Positions 24,893 to 33,779 of a stretch of DNA of 64,000 nucleotides are shown here, piece after piece. The stretch covers positions 992,001 to 1,056,000 of the forward strand of contig NZ_ATUV01000001.1 in assembly GCF_000420385.1 (NCBI RefSeq), in the 5' to 3' direction. The first letter of the stretch is position 1, and every line of letters begins with the position of its first letter. The stretch is from Hippea alviniae EP5-r. Lineage in GTDB: Bacteria; Campylobacterota_A; Desulfurellia; Desulfurellales; Hippeaceae. Below the pieces are notes generated by a model. The model worked only from the letters and a program-made list of their open reading frames with translations. It searched no databases and had not been told where the DNA came from. A program made the translations under genes and the position numbers.

Positions 24893-25831
24893 TTATTCAA
24901 AAATTACGCTTAATGACTCTTTATGGAAAACCCTTCTTATGGCTTCACCTATAATCTCAGCCACAGAAAGAACCTTTATCTTATCTGTCGGAACGGGTTT
25001 CTTAAATGTTATCGTGTTCGTGACAACAAGTTCTTTAAGCGGTGAATTATTTACCTTTTCAATAGCATTTCCACTCAAAACAGGATGTGTTATGCAGGCA
25101 TAGACTTCTTCTGCTCCCTCTTCGCTTATAGCTTTTGCAGCGTTTGTCAGTGTGCCTGCAGTATCAACTATATCATCAACAATAATTGCCTTTTTACCCT
25201 TTACATCACCTATGATGTGCATTATCTCACTAACATTGGGCTTTGGCCTTCTTTTATCTATTATAGCTATAGAACAACCCAACTTTTTGGCGTAATACCT
25301 TGCTCTTTCAACACCACCAGCATCAGGCGATACAATCACTATATTCTCTGTTCCTATGTTTTCTCTGATATATTTAAGCATTATTGGTGCAGCATAGAGA
25401 TGGTCAACAGGTATGTCAAAAAACCCTTGAATTTGGCCTGCATGTAAATCCATAGACATTATACGGTCTGCACCTGCCGTTGTAATAAGATCAGCCAAAA
25501 GCTTTGCCGATATAGGCACCCGCGGTAAAACCTTTCTATCCTGCCTTGCATAGGCATAATATGGAACAACAACGGTTATGGAACTTGCAGACGACCTTTT
25601 TAAAGCGTCGAGCGTCACCAGAAGTTCCATAATATTGTCGTTCACAGGTGAAGAGAGCGATTGAATCAAAAATACATCAGCCCCTCTTACGCTTTCATCT
25701 ATCTGAACATATATCTCGCCATCGCTAAAACGGGAGATTTGAGCCTTTGCCAATGGAATGCCCAAGTAATTGGAAATCTCTTCGGCAAGCAGTTTATTAG
25801 CTGTTCCACTTATCAATTTAAGCTGAGACAT
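24893..25831 (-). CDS. prs: Ribose-phosphate pyrophosphokinase
   Basis: The 312-residue enzyme starts MSQLKLISGTANKLLAEEISNYLG and carries the ATP loop RFSDGEIYVQIDESVRG, the catalytic flexible-loop region IIDKRRPKP and the PRPP motif IIVDDIVDTAGTLTNAA. It makes PRPP for nucleotide, histidine and NAD synthesis; pyrE in this window is a consumer. The frame runs upstream through the tRNA-Gln region, but the ATG at 25831 fits the family start. Another ATG nine bases into MRGKKG is less likely. Confidence 0.95.
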   Translation of the reverse strand: MSQLKLISGTANKLLAEEISNYLGIPLAKAQISRFSDGEIYVQIDESVRGADVFLIQSLSSPVNDNIMELLVTLDALKRSSASSITVVVPYYAYARQDRKVLPRVPISAKLLADLITTAGADRIMSMDLHAGQIQGFFDIPVDHLYAAPIMLKYIRENIGTENIVIVSPDAGGVERARYYAKKLGCSIAIIDKRRPKPNVSEIMHIIGDVKGKKAIIVDDIVDTAGTLTNAAKAISEEGAEEVYACITHPVLSGNAIEKVNNSPLKELVVTNTITFKKPVPTDKIKVLSVAEIIGEAIRRVFHKESLSVIFE

Positions 25832-25858
25832 ACCCTTTTTACCCCTCATAAATAAAAA

Positions 25859-25932
25859 TGGCTGGGGCGGCTGGATTCGAACCAGCGATCGAGGATCCAA
25901 AGTCCTCTGCCTTACCGCTTGGCTACGCCCCA
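25859..25932 (-). tRNA. tRNA-Gln(TTG)
   Basis: On the minus strand the acceptor TGGGGCG pairs with CGCCCCA, the anticodon stem GAGGA/TCCTC holds loop CTTTGGA (anticodon TTG), the T-arm is GCTGGTTCGAATCCAGC and CCA is encoded. It sits between the spoVG terminator and prs. Confidence 0.95.
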
Positions 25933-25936
25933 GTAA

Positions 25937-25966
25937 TCAAAAAACGCCGCAAGCCTTAGCCTGCGG
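25937..25966 (-). terminator. Terminator after spoVG
   Basis: On the minus strand GCCGCAGGCTAAGGCTTGCGGC folds into a hairpin with one mismatch and is followed by GTTTTTTG. It separates the spoVG operon from tRNA-Gln. Confidence 0.75.
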
Positions 25967-25986
25967 CTAATTGATTGTTATTTAAA

Positions 25987-26268
25987 TTACTGCTGCTCTT
26001 CCTGTTGCTTTGCTTCTTTGGCCTTTTCGTACTCTTCCAAAACGGCCTTCTCAAGTCTCTGTCTCATGTCATTGTTCAATGGATGAGCAACATCCTTAAA
26101 GCTGCCATCCTTCATCTTCCTTGAAGGCATGGCAACAAACAGACCCTTCTGGCCGCTAATGATTTTTAAATCCCTTACAACGAACTCATTGTCAAAGATT
26201 ACCGTTGCAAAACCCTTCAACTTCTCATCACCCTCGATTGGGCTTACCCTTACTTCTGTGATCTCCAT
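25987..26268 (-). CDS. spoVG: SpoVG family regulatory protein
   Basis: The 93-residue protein has the SpoVG core EITEVRVSPIEGDEKLKGFATVIFDNEFVVRDLKII and GLFVAMPSRKMKDGSFKDVAHPLN. SpoVG proteins bind DNA and RNA and act as global regulators outside sporulation as well. It is the last gene of a unit after ispE (29-base gap, GGAAGG ribosome site), an arrangement seen in several bacterial lineages. Confidence 0.95.
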   Translation of the reverse strand: MEITEVRVSPIEGDEKLKGFATVIFDNEFVVRDLKIISGQKGLFVAMPSRKMKDGSFKDVAHPLNNDMRQRLEKAVLEEYEKAKEAKQQEEQQ

Positions 26269-26297
26269 AAATGCTACCTTCCTTACCTCAAGATTTC

Positions 26298-27137
26298 TTA
26301 AGCAAAATCAAAAATTTCACAGAAAAAACCCTTCTCCTTGAAAAACTCTTTCAACTCCCTACCCTTCCGCAACACCTCCGCACCGATAATTGAAAATATA
26401 CTACTGCCGCTTCCAGAAACAAGCCCATTACCGACGCTCTTAATCATCTCTTCTTTTATCTCTTTTAAAAGACCAAACTCCTTCAGCACAACGCTCTCAA
26501 GGTCGTTGTGAAGGTGTTGCTTTAGAGTGGACATCCTGCATCCACCCTTAACAGTAATTGCCATTTTATTTATGCCTTTTGGGTTTGTCAACTTGAATTT
26601 TGAATAAACATAGGCTGTGGATATCGATAAATCAGGCACAACAAGAAGAACCTTATGATTTTCATAGTCGCAGTCTATTTTTTCTATCCTTTCACCCTTA
26701 CCTTCTGCAATAGCCGAGCCGTCAACGATAAAAAACGCAACATCACTGCCAATTTTAGAAGCAAGTTCAAAAAGCTCATCAATACTCAACGGATAATCAA
26801 ACATCTCATTCAAAGCCCTAAGCGTATAGGCAGCATTCGAACTGCCACCACCCAATCCGCCACCTATAGGAATATGCTTTTTTATATAGATGGAAACCTG
26901 CGGCTCTATTGATGCCTTTTTAAAAAACAGCTCTGCAGCCTTATAGGATAAATTGCCTTTATTGTTAAGCTCTTCAATATCTGTCTCAACATAAAGCCCG
27001 CCACTGTTCTTTTCAATCTCAATCTCATCATAAAGGTTTATCTTATGCATTATACTAAATATATCGTGATATCCGTCATCTCTTTTCCTTAGAATCCCAA
27101 GAATAGAGTTTATCTTTGCAAACGATTTTACAATCAT
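26298..27137 (-). CDS. ispE: 4-diphosphocytidyl-2-C-methyl-D-erythritol kinase
   Basis: The 279-residue GHMP kinase starts IVKSFAKINSILGILRKRDDGYH, has the glycine-rich ATP loop HIPIGGGLGGGSSNAAYTLRAL, the active-site SKIGSDVAFFI and the C-terminal GNGLVSGSGSSIFSI. It phosphorylates CDP-ME in the MEP isoprenoid pathway. It overlaps the deaminase gene by 4 bases. Confidence 0.95.
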   Translation of the reverse strand: MIVKSFAKINSILGILRKRDDGYHDIFSIMHKINLYDEIEIEKNSGGLYVETDIEELNNKGNLSYKAAELFFKKASIEPQVSIYIKKHIPIGGGLGGGSSNAAYTLRALNEMFDYPLSIDELFELASKIGSDVAFFIVDGSAIAEGKGERIEKIDCDYENHKVLLVVPDLSISTAYVYSKFKLTNPKGINKMAITVKGGCRMSTLKQHLHNDLESVVLKEFGLLKEIKEEMIKSVGNGLVSGSGSSIFSIIGAEVLRKGRELKEFFKEKGFFCEIFDFA

Positions 27138-28396
27138 AATCCACCAAGCGATTTAGAAAGCTCTTTTACCCTAAACTTGACTTCTTCTTCATCTATATCA
27201 ACAAACTCTCTGTTTTTAAGTATAACTCTGCCGTTTACAATCACATCTCTAACATCCCGAGAATTCAAAGCATAAACAATAAACGAGTACGGATTGTAAA
27301 TCGGAACAGACTCTATCCCTTCAAGGCTGACAACGGCTATATCAGCCAAATTGCCTTCTTTTAGATAGCCAATACCGTCGAACAAACCGTTAAAGTTTGA
27401 TGCAAGTTTCAGTATAGTTTTTGAATCCATCGCCTTCTCGCCAAACTTAATTTTTTGGACAAGCGACGATGTTCTAATCTCTTCAATCATATCAAGATTG
27501 TTGTTGCTTGCAGGCCCATCTGTTCCTATATAAACATCAATGCCTATCTTTACCATCTTGCAGATTGGAGCAATACCGCTTGCAAGCTTAAAATTGCTCT
27601 GCGGCACATTGATTACCTTCGCATTTTTATTTTTTATAAGCTCTATCTCTTCATCGTCTGTTGCAACACAGTGAGCCATAAATGTCCTATCCGTTAGAAG
27701 TCCTGCATCATTTAACACTTCCAACGGTCTTTTGCCCTTCTGGGATTTCACAAGTTCAACTTCTCTTTCGCTCTCGTTTATGTGAATCTGGACAATATCA
27801 TTTTCATCTAAGGAATTTGCTACCATTTTAAGCGTGTCTTCAGAGAGCGTATATGTCGAATGTGGCGCATAGCTAACCTTTACAAGCTCGCTATTTTTAA
27901 ACTCTTCTTTCAAAGATTTTGTCTTTTCTACTGCTTCCTTTGGGTTTTTGCAATCCGGCGTTGGAAAGTCAATAATACCTTCACCGATTATCGCTCTAAC
28001 ACCTATCTCAATTGCAGCTCTTGCCACTTCTTCTTCAAAAAAATACATATCACCAAAGCAACCCGTTGCTGACCTTATACCTTCAAGCATGGAGAGTTTC
28101 GAGCAGATATAAACCATATCCTTATTCACATACTTAGCTTCAGCAGGGAAGATATGATTGTTTAACCAGTCCATAAGCTCTAAATCGTCCGCAAGCCCCC
28201 TAAATAGACTCATTGCAAGATGCGTATGGGCATTGCAAAATGTCGGCATAACAACACAATCTTTGGCATCTATGATCTCATCAAAACCGCCTTCTATATC
28301 CTTATCAATCTTGACTATTCTATTGCCATCAACAAGTATATCAAAATACCCTTCCTTTTCTGAATTTATGCAATAGCCGTTTTTGATTAAAAGCAT
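27134..28396 (-). CDS. mtaD: 5-methylthioadenosine/S-adenosylhomocysteine deaminase family amidohydrolase
   Basis: The 420-residue amidohydrolase has the metal motif NAHTHLAMSLFRGLADDLELMDWL, the second His in QIHINESEREV, MAHCVATDDEE and GTDGPASNNNLDM (metal Asp). These match the MTA/SAH deaminase subgroup; a general adenosine or 8-oxoguanine deaminase is a less likely alternative. It overlaps the purine nucleoside phosphorylase gene by 10 bases, so the pair probably converts MTA/SAH or adenosine to the inosine form and then to free base and sugar phosphate. Confidence 0.85.
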   Translation of the reverse strand: MLLIKNGYCINSEKEGYFDILVDGNRIVKIDKDIEGGFDEIIDAKDCVVMPTFCNAHTHLAMSLFRGLADDLELMDWLNNHIFPAEAKYVNKDMVYICSKLSMLEGIRSATGCFGDMYFFEEEVARAAIEIGVRAIIGEGIIDFPTPDCKNPKEAVEKTKSLKEEFKNSELVKVSYAPHSTYTLSEDTLKMVANSLDENDIVQIHINESEREVELVKSQKGKRPLEVLNDAGLLTDRTFMAHCVATDDEEIELIKNKNAKVINVPQSNFKLASGIAPICKMVKIGIDVYIGTDGPASNNNLDMIEEIRTSSLVQKIKFGEKAMDSKTILKLASNFNGLFDGIGYLKEGNLADIAVVSLEGIESVPIYNPYSFIVYALNSRDVRDVIVNGRVILKNREFVDIDEEEVKFRVKELSKSLGGL

Positions 28397-29199
28397 AACT
28401 CCTCCAAAAATCCGTTTATAAGCGTGCTCAGCTTTTCACTTGCACTGCTTGCGGCTTTTATCACATCATCAATCTCTGCTTTTTCCATACAGTCTGGCTT
28501 GTTTACATTCGTTATAACAGATATTGCAACCCTATCAATGTTCATGTGAGCTAAAGCTATAATCTCAGGCACCGTTGACATACCTATCGCATCACCGCCT
28601 ATCATTCTAAAGAAACGGGTTTCTGCTGGCGTCTCCATTGAAGGCCCAGCAACGCCTACATAGACACCTTCTTTTAAATCTATTCCTTTTTTTAGAGCAA
28701 TTTCCTTAAATTTTTCTATATGTTTGATGGTGTAAGGCTTGCTCATATCTGGAAACTTCTCGCCCAACTCATCAATGTTATCACCTTTTAAAGGATTGGC
28801 TCCCATCATATTTATGTGGTCTTTAACGATCATCAAATCGCCTTTTTTGAAATTTGGATTAAGCCCGCCTGCGGCATTCGTCAGTATAACGATTTTTGCA
28901 CCTGCAACACCCAAAGCTCTTACCATGAATACAACTTCCTGCATCGTGTATCTCTCATAATAGTGAAACCTGCCGTGAGCAACAACTATGCTTAAATCGT
29001 TCCTTTTAAAAAGTTCAAAATATCCCTTGTGCGACTTAGTCGAAGGCACAGGCATATAAGGAACATTCGAGTATGGCAACTCTTCAATCCTTTCAGCTTC
29101 GAGCTTTATATCAATTCCCGTCCCGCCAACTATGACAACATCAACCTTTTTAAACTTCTCTTTCAAAACATCAGCCGCAGCTTTTATCTTCTCATACAT
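28387..29199 (-). CDS. Purine nucleoside phosphorylase
   Basis: The 270-residue protein resembles trimeric PNP/MTAP enzymes: VVIVGGTGIDI near the N-terminus, phosphate site VVAHGRFHYYERYTMQEV, ILTNAAGGLNPNFKKGDLMIVKDHINMMGANPL, and GVYVGVAGPSMETPAETRFFRMIGGDAIGMSTVPE with a purine-type glutamate and an inosine/guanosine-type VITNVNKPD. I chose the ATG at 29199, six bases after GGGGAG; an in-frame TTG two codons upstream has no room for a ribosome site. Confidence 0.9.
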   Translation of the reverse strand: MYEKIKAAADVLKEKFKKVDVVIVGGTGIDIKLEAERIEELPYSNVPYMPVPSTKSHKGYFELFKRNDLSIVVAHGRFHYYERYTMQEVVFMVRALGVAGAKIVILTNAAGGLNPNFKKGDLMIVKDHINMMGANPLKGDNIDELGEKFPDMSKPYTIKHIEKFKEIALKKGIDLKEGVYVGVAGPSMETPAETRFFRMIGGDAIGMSTVPEIIALAHMNIDRVAISVITNVNKPDCMEKAEIDDVIKAASSASEKLSTLINGFLEELCF

Positions 29200-29290
29200 A
29201 ACCAACTCCCCTGCCTTGCATTTTACCCATAAACTATATACAAAATCAGGGATTTTCTCAATGGCAACAAATAATAATTTTCATTTTTTG

Positions 29291-29319
29291 TTGACTTTTT
29301 GTTAATTCTGTGATATATC
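29291..29319 (+). promoter_or_regulatory. Promoter of the glycyl-radical operon
   Basis: TTGACT (29291-29296), 17 nt, TATATC (29314-29319). The interrupted repeat GATATATCAGATATCAGA overlaps the -10 and start and could be an operator. Confidence 0.6.
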
Positions 29320-29352
29320 AGATATCAGAGAGTTAAAAGGTGAGGCAGTAAA

Positions 29353-30264
29353 ATGAAAAACCCAATAAAAGGCTTGATTTTTGATATAAAGCGATATTCG
29401 ATACACGACGGTGAAGGTATCAGAACAACGGTATTTTTCAAAGGCTGTCTGTTGAGATGTCTCTGGTGTCATAATCCCGAAAGCCAAAAGCCGTATCAGG
29501 AGATTATGTATTACGAGAATAGGTGTATAAGGTGTTTAACCTGCAGAGCCGTTTGTGAAGAGAATGCAATCGAGTTTATTGAGAATAAGATTGAGATAAA
29601 CACAAAAAGATGCACGATGTGTGGCAAATGTTGGCAGAATTGTCCGACAAATGCACTTGAAGTAATCGGAAAATTTTATGATGTTGAAGAGTTAACAAAA
29701 GAGCTTCTAAAAGATAGGGCGTTTTTTGAAGATGGTGGCGGTATAACAATTTCAGGCGGCGAACCGTTTATGCAGTATGAGTTTTTGATGGAGCTTTTAA
29801 AAAGATTGAAACAGGAAAGGTTAAATATAGCCATTGATACAACAGGTTATACACAGACCAAAAAGCTTTTATCGACGATTGAGTTCTGTGATACATACCT
29901 ATACGATTTAAAGATTATGGATTCAAAAAAACACAAAAGATACACTGGCGTTAATAACGAGCTGATACTGAAAAATTTAGAAGAACTTGATAAAAACGGT
30001 GGCAAGACGGATATAAGGATTCCTATTATTCCAACAATCAATGACGATGAAGAGAATATCAGAAGGACTATTGAGTTTTTAAAAAAGTTAAAAAACATAA
30101 AGAGTGTGAGCCTTCTTCCCTATCATTCGATGATGGTCGATAAATACAGAAGACTAAAAATACCATTTATGCTTTCAGATATAAAAAAGCCAACGGATGA
30201 ACAGATGGAAGGGCTGAAGGAAACATTCAAAAATGCAGGTTTTAATGTGAATATAGGAGGTTAG
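29353..30264 (+). CDS. Glycyl-radical enzyme activating protein (radical SAM)
   Basis: The 303-residue protein has HDGEGIRTTVFFKGCLLRCLWCHNPESQ with the radical SAM CxxxCxxC, then a ferredoxin-like insert with two clusters, CIRCLTCRAVC and CTMCGKCWQNCP, and GGGITISGGEPFMQYEFLMEL for SAM binding. It installs the glycyl radical on the next gene's product. It is typical of activases for eliminase-type glycyl-radical enzymes rather than of PflA, which lacks the ferredoxin insert. The gene ends 2 bases before its partner. Confidence 0.93.
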   Translation: MKNPIKGLIFDIKRYSIHDGEGIRTTVFFKGCLLRCLWCHNPESQKPYQEIMYYENRCIRCLTCRAVCEENAIEFIENKIEINTKRCTMCGKCWQNCPTNALEVIGKFYDVEELTKELLKDRAFFEDGGGITISGGEPFMQYEFLMELLKRLKQERLNIAIDTTGYTQTKKLLSTIEFCDTYLYDLKIMDSKKHKRYTGVNNELILKNLEELDKNGGKTDIRIPIIPTINDDEENIRRTIEFLKKLKNIKSVSLLPYHSMMVDKYRRLKIPFMLSDIKKPTDEQMEGLKETFKNAGFNVNIGG

Positions 30265-30266
30265 CT

Positions 30267-32687
30267 ATGGAAAACACAAGCTGCAAAATCATAGATTACA
30301 CAAAGATAGTAAAAGAAGAGCGTGGAATGAACGAGCGTATCAAAAAACTCAGAAGGCAGTCAATCGAAGCCGTTGAGAGAGTATCAGTTGAAAGGGCAAA
30401 ACTTTTAACAGAGTTTTACAAAAACTGCAAAGAGACTTCTATTCCTATCAAAAGGGCGAAGGCATTTGAGTATATTTTAAAGCACAAGACAATCTATATA
30501 GGCGATGGCGAACTCATAGTCGGTGAAAGAGGGGAAGCACCAAAAGCAACGCCGACATACCCAGAGATAACACTTCATAAAAGGGAAGACTTAGAAGCCC
30601 TAAACAACAGACCAAAAGTCTCATACAAGGTTTCAGACGAAGTGTTTGAAATTTATGAGAAAGAGATAATCCCTTACTGGGAAGGTAAAACAATTAGAGA
30701 GATGATATTTAAATCCGTGCCGCAGCGCTGGATTGATGCATTTGAAGTTGGTGTCTTTACGGAGTTTATGGAACAGAGGGCTCCAGGTCATACAGTTTTA
30801 GATGGGAAAATTTACAAAAAGGGTATGCTGGATTTTATAAAGGAGATTGATGAGTCAATTAAAAATCTTGACTTTGAACATGACCCTGAAGCTTTGGATA
30901 AGAAAGAAGAGCTCGAAGCAATGAAGATAGCGGCAAATGCCTTAATTGAGTTTGCAAAAAGGCATGCAGAAAAGGCAAGAGAGCTTGCAGAAGAAGAAAA
31001 AGACCCAAAAAGAAGAGAAGAGCTGCTTGAGATTGCCCGAATTTGCGAAAAAGTCCCAGCATACAAGCCAGACACATTCCACGAAGCATTGCAGTATTAC
31101 TGGTTTGTTCATCTTGGCGTTATAACGGAGCTCAACGGCTGGGATGCCTTTAGTCCCGGTAAGCTGGATAAACACCTATATCCGTTCTACAAAAAGGACA
31201 TAGAGAAAGGTAGACTAACAAAGGAAAAAGCAAAAGAGCTTTTGGAGTGTCTGTGGATTAAGTTCCATAACCACCCTGCACCTCCAAAGGTTGGCGTTAC
31301 GGCTGAAGAGAGTTCAACGTACACCGATTTTGCCCAGATAAACATAGGGGGCATAAAGGAAGATGGCTCAGATAATGTAAACGAGTTGAGCTATCTTCTG
31401 CTTGATGTTATCGAAGAGATGAGACTCGTCCAGCCCAATGCTTCAATTCATGTAAGCAAGAAAAATCCCGATGCTTTCATAAAAAGGGCGATTGACATAA
31501 TAAAAACGGGTTTCGGTCAGCCATCTGTATTTAACTCAGATGCCGTCGTGCAGGAGCTTTTAAGACAGGGCAAGGATATCATCGATGCACGATGTGGTGG
31601 CACAAGCGGATGTGTTGAATCCGGGGCGTTTGGCAAAGAGAATTATACTCTAACAGGATACTTCAACATTCCGAAAGTGCTTGAGATAACACTAAACAAC
31701 GGCAAAGACCCGCTTACAGGTAAGCAAATCGGACTAAAAACGGGCAACTTTGAAGATTTCAAAAGCTTCGATGAGCTAATGAACGCATTTAAAAAGCAAC
31801 TCAAATACTTTATTGACATAAAAATTGAAGGCAACCTGATAATCGAAAGGATTTACGCAAAGCACATGCCGGCACCGTTTTTGTCAATTTTGATAGACGA
31901 TTGCATCAAGAAGGGCAAAGATTATTACAACGGCGGTGCAAGGTATAACTCATCATACATTCAGGGCGTTGGCACAGGAACGATAACAGACTCTTTAGCC
32001 GCAATAAAGCAGACGGTATTTGAAGATAGAATATTCACTCCAAAGCAGTTTAAAGAGATGCTTGATAAAAACTTTGAAGGATACGAGATTCAAAGACAGA
32101 TTCTTCTAAACAAAACACACAAATACGGAAACGACGACGATTATGCAGATAGCTTGATGAGAGAAGTATTTGAAGAGTTCTTCAAGAACATAGACGGCAG
32201 ACCAACATACAAGGGTGGTCAGTTTAGGATAAACATGCTTCCAACAACGGTTCATGTCTATTTCGGCTCAAAAATCGGTGCGACACCCGATGGCAGGAAA
32301 GCGTTTGAACCAATCTCAGAAGGTATATCGCCCGTTCAGGGAATGGACAAAAATGGCCCGACGGCTGTTTTAAAATCCGCAGCAAAAATGGACCACATAA
32401 AAACAGGTGGAACACTTCTCAATATAAAATTCACACCAGACTTATTGAAAGACGAAAAGGGCATTAATGCAATGGTCAAGCTGATTAGAACATACTTCAC
32501 GCTTGATGGACATCATGTTCAGTTCAATGTCGTAAGCGCAGAGACTTTAAAAGATGCAAAAAAACACCCAGAAAAATACGGTGATTTGATTGTCAGGGTT
32601 GCAGGATATAGCGACTATTTCTGCCATTTAAACGAAAAACTGCAGGATGAGATAATAAGAAGAACGGAACACGAGAGTTTCGGATAA
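30267..32687 (+). CDS. hypD: Glycyl-radical enzyme, HypD-type trans-4-hydroxy-L-proline dehydratase
   Basis: The 806-residue protein has the catalytic thiyl motif GGTSGCVESGAFGKE (Cys449, Glu451) and the radical loop RVAGYSDYF with Gly780 near the C-terminus. The context around the Cys (LTGYFNIPKVLEITLNNGKDPLTGKQIG) and the active-site Cys-x-Glu are those of dehydratase-type enzymes, especially HypD, which makes pyrroline-5-carboxylate from hydroxyproline. Propanediol or glycerol dehydratase, or another eliminase, remain possible because other pocket residues cannot be aligned here. A GGAGGTTAGCT ribosome site overlaps the activase end. The first 20 residues are an extension before MNERIKKLRRQS. 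It is oxygen-sensitive, hence a strict anaerobe. Confidence 0.8.
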   Translation: MENTSCKIIDYTKIVKEERGMNERIKKLRRQSIEAVERVSVERAKLLTEFYKNCKETSIPIKRAKAFEYILKHKTIYIGDGELIVGERGEAPKATPTYPEITLHKREDLEALNNRPKVSYKVSDEVFEIYEKEIIPYWEGKTIREMIFKSVPQRWIDAFEVGVFTEFMEQRAPGHTVLDGKIYKKGMLDFIKEIDESIKNLDFEHDPEALDKKEELEAMKIAANALIEFAKRHAEKARELAEEEKDPKRREELLEIARICEKVPAYKPDTFHEALQYYWFVHLGVITELNGWDAFSPGKLDKHLYPFYKKDIEKGRLTKEKAKELLECLWIKFHNHPAPPKVGVTAEESSTYTDFAQINIGGIKEDGSDNVNELSYLLLDVIEEMRLVQPNASIHVSKKNPDAFIKRAIDIIKTGFGQPSVFNSDAVVQELLRQGKDIIDARCGGTSGCVESGAFGKENYTLTGYFNIPKVLEITLNNGKDPLTGKQIGLKTGNFEDFKSFDELMNAFKKQLKYFIDIKIEGNLIIERIYAKHMPAPFLSILIDDCIKKGKDYYNGGARYNSSYIQGVGTGTITDSLAAIKQTVFEDRIFTPKQFKEMLDKNFEGYEIQRQILLNKTHKYGNDDDYADSLMREVFEEFFKNIDGRPTYKGGQFRINMLPTTVHVYFGSKIGATPDGRKAFEPISEGISPVQGMDKNGPTAVLKSAAKMDHIKTGGTLLNIKFTPDLLKDEKGINAMVKLIRTYFTLDGHHVQFNVVSAETLKDAKKHPEKYGDLIVRVAGYSDYFCHLNEKLQDEIIRRTEHESFG

Positions 32688-32692
32688 AAAAG

Positions 32693-32716
32693 CCCGCCAA
32701 ACGGCGGGTTTATATT
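32693..32716. terminator. Bidirectional terminator between hypD and the DUF4870-like gene
   Basis: CCCGCC (32693-32698) and GGCGGG (32703-32708) form a GC stem with loop AAAC. It is followed by TTTATATTTT on the plus strand and by CTTTTTTA on the minus strand. Confidence 0.8.
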
Positions 32717-33067
32717 TTAGACAAGCCAGGTTTCAGGGTCAGGATAGGGTTGCTTCTTCTCAAGATAGGTTAAGCCCTTCACACACCTAAAGATAAACCA
32801 GATGGCAACTCCAATAAGAAGCAGATACCCAATTATAACAATGCAAAGTAGAGCAGAGACTAAACCAAAGGCAAGTCCTATCCAAAAGGTTCTAATCTGA
32901 AATCTGTAATGGGTTTTTACCCAGTCTGCTGCTTCATTTTTGTTAACATAAGCCATAATAACACCAACTATCGCCGTAATTCCAACAACCAACGATGCAA
33001 GGTATAGATAATAGACAATCCTTGCGTTTTTCTCATCAGCAGCTACATCCTTTAACTCTTCTGTCAT
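32717..33067 (-). CDS. DUF4870-like small membrane protein
   Basis: The 116-residue product starts MTEELKDVAADEKNARIVYYLYLASLVVG behind AAGGAGGACAACACT. It has three hydrophobic segments and the family-like VKTHYRFQIRTFWIGLAFGLVSALL and AIWFIFRCVKGLTYLEKKQPYPDP. Such proteins are small inner-membrane proteins of unknown function. Upstream in-frame methionines on the minus strand lie in the promoter region and are not used. The leader holds an imperfect palindrome AATATTATT..AATAATATA (33090-33113). Confidence 0.8.
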   Translation of the reverse strand: MTEELKDVAADEKNARIVYYLYLASLVVGITAIVGVIMAYVNKNEAADWVKTHYRFQIRTFWIGLAFGLVSALLCIVIIGYLLLIGVAIWFIFRCVKGLTYLEKKQPYPDPETWLV

Positions 33068-33138
33068 AGTGTTGTCCTCCTTTTTTGTAAATATTATTCT
33101 AAAAAATAATATAAAATTTAACAGTGATATGTCAAATA

Positions 33139-33166
33139 TTGACTTATTGTAAGCAAGGCTTAATAT
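33139..33166 (+). promoter_or_regulatory. Promoter of pcm
   Basis: TTGACT (33139-33144), 16 nt, TAATAT (33161-33166). The ATG at 33174 falls at the predicted transcription start, so the message is probably leaderless. Confidence 0.55.
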
Positions 33167-33173
33167 TTTAACG

Positions 33174-33779
33174 ATGATGAGCACAAATGATGAGTTGGTT
33201 GAGCACTTAAAAAGATATAGAAGGGTTTTAAAGACAAAAAGAATTATAGAAGCGTTTGAGAAGGTTGATAGGGCTGATTTTGTAAGAAAGGCATTCAAAG
33301 AGCATGCATACGAAGATAGACCCTTGCCTATAGGACATGAGCAAACTATCTCTCAGCCATATACCGTTGCATTTATGCTTGAGCTTTTGCAACCTTTGGA
33401 AGATAGCATAATCTTAGATGTTGGATGTGGAAGCTGTTATACAACAGCACTTCTTGCAAGTATAGCCAAAAAGGGCAAGGTAATAGGTGTTGAGATAATC
33501 CCAGAGCTTGTTGAGTTTTGTAAGGATAATCTAAAAAAATATAATTTTGACAATGTTGAGATTTACAATGCCGATAAACTGCCGCCAGATGAGAAAGAGT
33601 TTGATAGAATTTTAGTCTCTGCATCTGCATACAAACTGCCAAGAGAACTAACAAACGCTTTAAAAGAAGGTGGCAGAATGGTTATACCGATAGAATCGTC
33701 GATATTCCTTATAGAGAAAAAAAATGGCAACCTTCTAAAAGAAGAGTTTTATGGATTTGCCTTTGTGCCGTTGAGATAA
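33174..33779 (+). CDS. pcm: Protein-L-isoaspartate O-methyltransferase
   Basis: The 201-residue protein has the PCMT landmarks FVRKAFKEHAYEDRPLPIGHEQTISQPYTVAFMLELL, the SAM loop ILDVGCGSCYTTALLA and the C-terminal LKEGGRMVIPI. It methylates isoaspartyl residues for protein repair, useful at raised temperature. There are two consecutive ATGs; the first is used here. The last 31 bases overlap the end of the convergent SDR gene. Confidence 0.92.
   Translation: MMSTNDELVEHLKRYRRVLKTKRIIEAFEKVDRADFVRKAFKEHAYEDRPLPIGHEQTISQPYTVAFMLELLQPLEDSIILDVGCGSCYTTALLASIAKKGKVIGVEIIPELVEFCKDNLKKYNFDNVEIYNADKLPPDEKEFDRILVSASAYKLPRELTNALKEGGRMVIPIESSIFLIEKKNGNLLKEEFYGFAFVPLR

Noticed and set aside
25832-25900. 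N-terminal extension of prs
   Set aside because: It would read through the encoded tRNA-Gln region; Prs proteins start at MSQLKL-like sequence.
32717-33298. Longer 193-residue form of the DUF4870-like gene
   Set aside because: The extra part overlaps the pcm promoter and coding start antisense; a perfect AAGGAGGACAACACT site precedes the ATG at 33067.
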